From NCBI GenBank assembly GCA_937858165.1, contig CALLZA010000784.1, positions 1 to 7,927 on the forward strand: a DNA stretch of 7,927 nucleotides, read 5' to 3'. Shown piece by piece: positions 4,736 through 7,927 of this stretch. This DNA comes from an uncultured Ardenticatenia bacterium. Lineage in GTDB: Bacteria; Chloroflexota; Anaerolineae; Promineifilales; Promineifilaceae. The stretch's first letter is position 1, and the number at the start of each line of letters is the position of its first letter. The position numbers were made by a program, and so were the translations under genes. The notes beneath the pieces were generated by a model. It was not told the origin of the DNA, searched no databases, and saw nothing but the letters and a program-made list of their open reading frames with translations.

Positions 4736-6004
4736 ATGTTGCACCGCGCCCGGCTAGGCATCCGACTCGCCCTGTTGCTCCTCCTGGCCCTGGCCCTCCT
4801 CGCTCCGGAGTGGCCGGCATTCGGCGATCCTGCTTACCGTCTGGGTCTGCTCGTCAGCCCCGAACGCCGCTTCGACTACGTGGCCTGGACGATGGAGGCC
4901 CTGGGCGACAAGGCCGAGGGCGTTCTAGATGGCCGCGCCGGCGATCTGTCGGCCGAGGCGGCGGAAACGCTGGTGCGCGACTACCTCGACCAACTCGGCC
5001 GGACGCTGGCGCTGGAGGCGCAGATCGAGTGGGTCTACGCCGATCCGACCGTCGCCGACCCGGCGGCGGCCACGGCCCAGGCCCAGACCGAGGTCGACGC
5101 GCTGCGGGCCGATCTGGCCGCGCGCCAGCCAACGGCCGAGGCGATTGTCCAGACCCAGGTAGCGGCACTGCTGCGCGAGGAGGGGCTCACCATCGCCGGG
5201 CAGATCTGGCCGCCGGTCTTCATGTCCATGACCCCCACCCCCTACCTGCTCATCGTCTCGCCGCGCGACCGCATCGAGCAGATCAACTACGCCTCGCTCA
5301 TCCCCGGCCTATCGACGGCCGACAAGGAGACGCTGGAGCAGGCGGTCTTCGACCAGCTCGATCAGTCAGCGCTGGTCGTGCCCATCGGCGGGCTGGGAAC
5401 CTACCCGGCGATGATCGGCGAGACGAGTAGCATCGACTGGCTGGCCGAGGTGACGGCCCACGAGTGGATGCACCACTGGCTATCGTTCCGGCCGCTGGGC
5501 GTGCGCTATCTGGCCAGTCCGGAGATGCGTATCATCAACGAGACCGTCGCCTCACTGGCGGACAGGGAGATCGGGCCCAAAGTGATCGCCAGCTACTACG
5601 CCGATCCGCAGGAGCCGGTAGCACAGGCCGCGCCGGCCGAGACGCCCCAACAGGCCGCGCCGCTGTTCGACTTCGCCGCCGAGATGGGCAAGACGCGCAT
5701 TGAGGTCGATCGTCTGTTAGGCGAAGGGGAGATAGGGGCGGCCGAGGCATACATGGAGGCGCGGCGGCAGGTGTTCGTCAACCACGGCTACGCCATCCGC
5801 AAGCTGAACCAGGCGTACTTCGCCTTCTATGGCGGCTATGCCGCCGAGCCGGGCGGGGCTGCCGGGGCCGACCCTATCGGGCCAATGCTGCGCGAACTAC
5901 GCGCCGCCAGCCCGTCTTTGCGCGACTTCCTGCGCGACGTGGCTCGCGTGACCAGCTACGACGACCTGGTGGCCCTGCATCAGCGCGTCGTGGGCGGGTC
6001 GTAG
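4736..6004 (+). CDS. Exported or membrane-anchored HExxH metallopeptidase-like protein
   Basis: A 422-residue protein of no family I can name. Residues 1-10 carry three arginines and 11-23 are almost all Leu/Ala, forming a signal peptide or N-terminal anchor; the bulk should be extracytoplasmic. Residues 111-150 are Ala/Gln/Glu-rich and helical, possibly coiled. HEWMH at 242-246 matches the zinc-protease HExxH motif, with Glu243 as the likely catalytic base. INETVAS at 267-273 offers Glu269 as a third ligand 23 residues later, in the NExxx setting of gluzincins. A Pro/Ala/Gln-rich linker (290-309) precedes a helical C-terminal part with KLNQAYFAFYGGYA (357-370). The layout recalls bacterial putative aminopeptidases such as PF10023, but that is a weak resemblance. 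ATG at 4736 is preferred to one at 4700 because it begins a clean signal sequence and follows the -10-like TATGAT. Peptidase activity is inferred from the motif only. Confidence 0.85.
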   Translation: MLHRARLGIRLALLLLLALALLAPEWPAFGDPAYRLGLLVSPERRFDYVAWTMEALGDKAEGVLDGRAGDLSAEAAETLVRDYLDQLGRTLALEAQIEWVYADPTVADPAAATAQAQTEVDALRADLAARQPTAEAIVQTQVAALLREEGLTIAGQIWPPVFMSMTPTPYLLIVSPRDRIEQINYASLIPGLSTADKETLEQAVFDQLDQSALVVPIGGLGTYPAMIGETSSIDWLAEVTAHEWMHHWLSFRPLGVRYLASPEMRIINETVASLADREIGPKVIASYYADPQEPVAQAAPAETPQQAAPLFDFAAEMGKTRIEVDRLLGEGEIGAAEAYMEARRQVFVNHGYAIRKLNQAYFAFYGGYAAEPGGAAGADPIGPMLRELRAASPSLRDFLRDVARVTSYDDLVALHQRVVGGS

Positions 6005-6009
6005 CCGCT

Positions 6010-6087
6010 CGTAGGGCGATTCTCCAGAATCGCGCGATTCTGGAGAATCACGCTACGGTTTGCGCGATTCTGGAGAATCGCCCTACG
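6010..6087. repeat. Palindromic repeat cluster B: one forward and two inverted copies
   Basis: A 26-nt unit lies forward at 6010-6035 and inverted at 6032-6057 and 6062-6087. The third copy is a perfect reverse complement of the first; the second differs from the third at two positions (ACG against GCC near its end). Read outward-in the unit is CGTAGGGC, a 14-nt core GATTCTCCAGAATC that is itself an inverted repeat, then GCGC shared by copies one and two. It fills the gap between two convergent genes and may act as a bidirectional transcript end, though no T-run is present. Its third copy contains the stop codon of the thioredoxin reductase gene. Confidence 0.92.
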
Positions 6088-7018
6088 ACTCCTGCGCGCT
6101 CAGCCAGCGCTCCAATTGCATCGCCGCGGCCACGCCCTGGCCGACCGATGTAGCGATCTGCCGGTAGTGCGGGTCCTGGATCTCCCCCGCGGCATAGACG
6201 CCGGTGGCGCTGGTGCGCATGAACTCGTCGGTGATGACGTAGCCATGCTCATCCATCGCCAGTTGGCCCACCAGGAACTGGCTGTTGGGGTAGTGGCCGA
6301 TGAAGACAAAGACGCCGTCAGTGGCCATCTCGCTCCGCTCGCCGGTCTTCAGGTTGTGCAACCGGACGCAGTTGACCGTGCCGTTGCCCTCGATGGCTTC
6401 GACAGCGCTATCCCAGATGAAGTGAATCTTCTCGTTGGCAAAGGCGCGGTTTTGCAGCGCCGGCCCAGCGCGCAACTCGTCGCGACGGTGGACGATAGTC
6501 ACCTTGGTGGCGAACTTGGTCAGGAAGAGGCTCTCTTCCAGCGCGCTATCCCCGCCGCCGACAACCACCACTTCCTTACCGCGGAAGAAGAAGCCGTCGC
6601 ACGTGCCGCAGTAGCTGACGCCACGGCCGACGAACTCCGTCTCGCCCGGCACGCCGAGATGCTTCGGCGAGGCCCCGGCCGAGACGATCACCGCGTCGGC
6701 CTGATACGTATTGGCGTAGGTCTTGATGGTGAAGGGCGGGCCGTGCTTCAGATCGACCTCGGTCACGTCCTCATAGGCGTAGCGCGCGCCGAAGTGGGCG
6801 GCCTGCTTCTGCATGATCTCGACCATTTCCGGGCCGGTGGGCGTGGCCTCGGGGTTAAACAGGCCGGGGTAGTTCTCAACCTCGCTGGTCAGCGAAATCT
6901 GGCCACCGATCTGTGTGCCGGTCAGCACGAGGGGGTTCAATGTGGCTCGGGCAACGTAGATAGCCGCCGACAGGCCGGCCGGGCCGGAGCCGATGATGAT
7001 GACACGTTCCTTCTGCAT
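6083..7018 (-). CDS. trxB: Thioredoxin reductase (NADPH, FAD-dependent)
   Basis: A 311-residue low-molecular-weight thioredoxin reductase, a cytoplasmic flavoenzyme that passes electrons from NADPH through FAD and a redox disulfide to thioredoxin-type substrates. The N-terminal FAD site is GSGPAG (10-15). The active-site pair is CGTC (Cys137, Cys140) followed by Asp141-Gly142. The NADP domain has VVGGGDSALEE (152-162), and HRRDELRA (177-184) supplies the basic residues that bind the 2'-phosphate, favouring NADPH over NADH. The second FAD motif is VYAAGEIQD (274-282), with Glu279 where most members have Asp. ATG at 7018 is chosen: it follows GGGAAG (7029-7024) by 5 nt and puts the FAD motif at the usual distance. 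The GTG at 7048 would add ten poorly conserved-looking residues. The TAG stop (6085-6083) lies inside repeat cluster B. A sirtuin gene precedes it by 122 bp on the same strand. No thioredoxin gene is in the window. Confidence 0.96.
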   Translation of the reverse strand: MQKERVIIIGSGPAGLSAAIYVARATLNPLVLTGTQIGGQISLTSEVENYPGLFNPEATPTGPEMVEIMQKQAAHFGARYAYEDVTEVDLKHGPPFTIKTYANTYQADAVIVSAGASPKHLGVPGETEFVGRGVSYCGTCDGFFFRGKEVVVVGGGDSALEESLFLTKFATKVTIVHRRDELRAGPALQNRAFANEKIHFIWDSAVEAIEGNGTVNCVRLHNLKTGERSEMATDGVFVFIGHYPNSQFLVGQLAMDEHGYVITDEFMRTSATGVYAAGEIQDPHYRQIATSVGQGVAAAMQLERWLSAQES

Positions 7019-7080
7019 ACTTTCTTCCCGTAACAAATAGACTCCCACAACAAACCGCGCCGCCCATCAGCGACGCGACC

Positions 7081-7095
7081 GGGCAGCAACTGCCC
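7081..7095 (-). promoter_or_regulatory. Perfect hairpin between the sirtuin and trxB genes
   Basis: GGGCAG and CTGCCC form a perfect 6-bp stem with a 3-nt loop in the 122-bp gap. No T-run follows on either strand, so it could be a weak terminator, an attenuator or an mRNA stabiliser. Nearby, TAACCCTT occurs twice (7118-7125 and 7135-7142), the second copy overlapping the sirtuin stop codon. I see no convincing promoter for trxB in the gap. Confidence 0.4.
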
Positions 7096-7140
7096 TGCCT
7101 CTCTGACGCGCCGAGCCTAACCCTTCTTACGCAGTAACCC

Positions 7141-7914
7141 TTAAGCCCAAGGCGCGGCCAGTTGCGGCAGCACCTCAGCCACGTCGCCACGAATGACCAC
7201 GTCGGCCGCGGCGTCCAGGCGCGTCGGCCCACGGTTGATGAGGATGAGCCGCGCGCCGTGGGCCTGGGCCAGTTGGGGCAGGTCGCCGGCCGGGGCCACC
7301 TCCAGCGACGTGCCGGCTATCAGCATCAGATCGGCCGAACGCGCCGCCGCCTGCGCCGCGCGCATAGCCGTTCGCGGCAGCAGCTCACCGAACAGCACGA
7401 CGTTGGGCTTCATGACGTGGTGGCAGCGGCGACAGATCGGAATGACGTCGTCGTTCATAAACGCATCCAGCGCGTCGGCCGCGGGCAGCAGGTCGTGGCA
7501 GGCCGGGCAAACGAGATCGCGCAGATGGCCGTGCAACTCATAGATGACCCGCGAGCCGGCCCGTTCGTGGAGCAGGTCGATGTTCTGGGTAATGATGGCC
7601 TGGAGCCGGCCGGCCGCTTCCAGTTGGGCCAGGGCAACGTGGGCCGGGTTGGGCGCGGCGGTGCGGATGATGCCCAGCAACGGGCGCAACCACTCATAGA
7701 ACGCCCGCGGCTGGTGGCGAAAGGCGTAGATGGTGGCGATCTCGGCCATGTCCACAGCCTGCTCCCACAGGCCGGACTTGGGGCTGCGATAGTCGGGGAT
7801 GCCCGAAGGAGTGCTGATGCCCGCGCCGGTCAGGGCGACCATGCGCTGCGCCTCGGCGATCAGTTCCGCGGCCCGTTCAATGGACGTATCCCACCCCAAC
7901 CCCCCTGCCGCCAC
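7141..7914 (-). CDS. NAD-dependent protein deacetylase, sirtuin (Sir2 family)
   Basis: A 257-residue sirtuin, removing acetyl groups from protein lysines with NAD as co-substrate to give nicotinamide and O-acetyl-ADP-ribose, in the cytoplasm. Motifs in order: GAGIS (30-34) and GIPDYRS (38-44) for NAD; QNID (110-113); catalytic His128 in ELHGH; a four-cysteine zinc site, Cys136/Cys139 and Cys161/Cys164; NVVLFGE (171-177); GTSLEVAP (201-208). FYEWLRP (72-78) sits where SIRT5-type deacylases carry their Tyr/Arg succinyl-lysine pocket and lacks that pattern, so deacetylase is preferred over desuccinylase. The start is uncertain: GTG at 7914 gives a normal length, TTG at 7899 is possible, and the frame stays open to the window edge at 7927, so the true 5' end may lie outside. 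It may be co-transcribed with trxB. Bacterial homologues are called cobB or npdA. Confidence 0.94.
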   Translation of the reverse strand: MAAGGLGWDTSIERAAELIAEAQRMVALTGAGISTPSGIPDYRSPKSGLWEQAVDMAEIATIYAFRHQPRAFYEWLRPLLGIIRTAAPNPAHVALAQLEAAGRLQAIITQNIDLLHERAGSRVIYELHGHLRDLVCPACHDLLPAADALDAFMNDDVIPICRRCHHVMKPNVVLFGELLPRTAMRAAQAAARSADLMLIAGTSLEVAPAGDLPQLAQAHGARLILINRGPTRLDAAADVVIRGDVAEVLPQLAAPWA

Positions 7915-7927
7915 CGCAACGTGAGCG

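Noticed and set aside
6010..6087. CRISPR array
   Set aside because: The repeats are inverted, overlapping and not separated by regular unique spacers, and no cas gene is present.
6116..7033. 305-codon plus-strand frame opposite trxB
   Set aside because: It mirrors the codon structure of a complete thioredoxin reductase and has no recognisable domain.

Overview
The window is a GC-rich bacterial contig end carrying six sizeable protein genes and one 55-codon gene. Its first 143 bases are not genomic. Positions 74-143 read as an Illumina Nextera i5 adapter (P5 end, 8-base index, transposon end), preceded by a T-run and low-complexity bases that fit flow-cell linker and read-through noise. Usable genomic sequence starts at about 144.

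The high GC content, the unremarkable bacterial gene set, apparently leaderless promoters at some genes and several families of intergenic palindromic repeats suggest an uncultured environmental bacterium, perhaps of the Chloroflexota (Anaerolineae-like). That placement is inference and should be held loosely; no taxonomic marker gene is present.

Layout: (1) 310-1170 (+), a multi-pass membrane protein resembling CPBP/Abi intramembrane proteases but apparently without their catalytic residues. (2) 1174-1282, a three-copy palindromic repeat running up to the ribosome binding site of (3) 1293-2063 (+), an enoyl-CoA hydratase with both catalytic glutamates. (4) 2077-2150, a long hairpin followed by a T-run. 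(5) 2213-2595, a compact transcription unit: strong sigma-70-type promoter, ~94-nt leader, 55-aa single-pass membrane protein and a rho-independent terminator. (6) 2624-4504 (-), a type I ABC exporter half-transporter. (7) 4505-4735, a divergent promoter region with another long hairpin. (8) 4736-6004 (+), an exported or membrane-anchored HExxH metallopeptidase-like protein. (9) 6010-6087, a second three-copy palindromic repeat filling the gap between convergent genes and supplying the stop codon of (10) 6083-7018 (-), thioredoxin reductase. (11) 7141-7914 (-), a zinc-binding sirtuin whose 5' end may lie beyond the window.

The genes do not form one obvious pathway. The only likely co-transcribed pair is sirtuin followed by thioredoxin reductase (122 bp apart, same strand), two pyridine-nucleotide-using proteins. 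I see no defence system, CRISPR array, transposase or RNA gene. The most interesting non-gene signals are the two repeat clusters, which share a GTAGGGC edge and a one-forward-plus-two-inverted layout but have different 14-nt palindromic cores, and the small membrane-protein unit.
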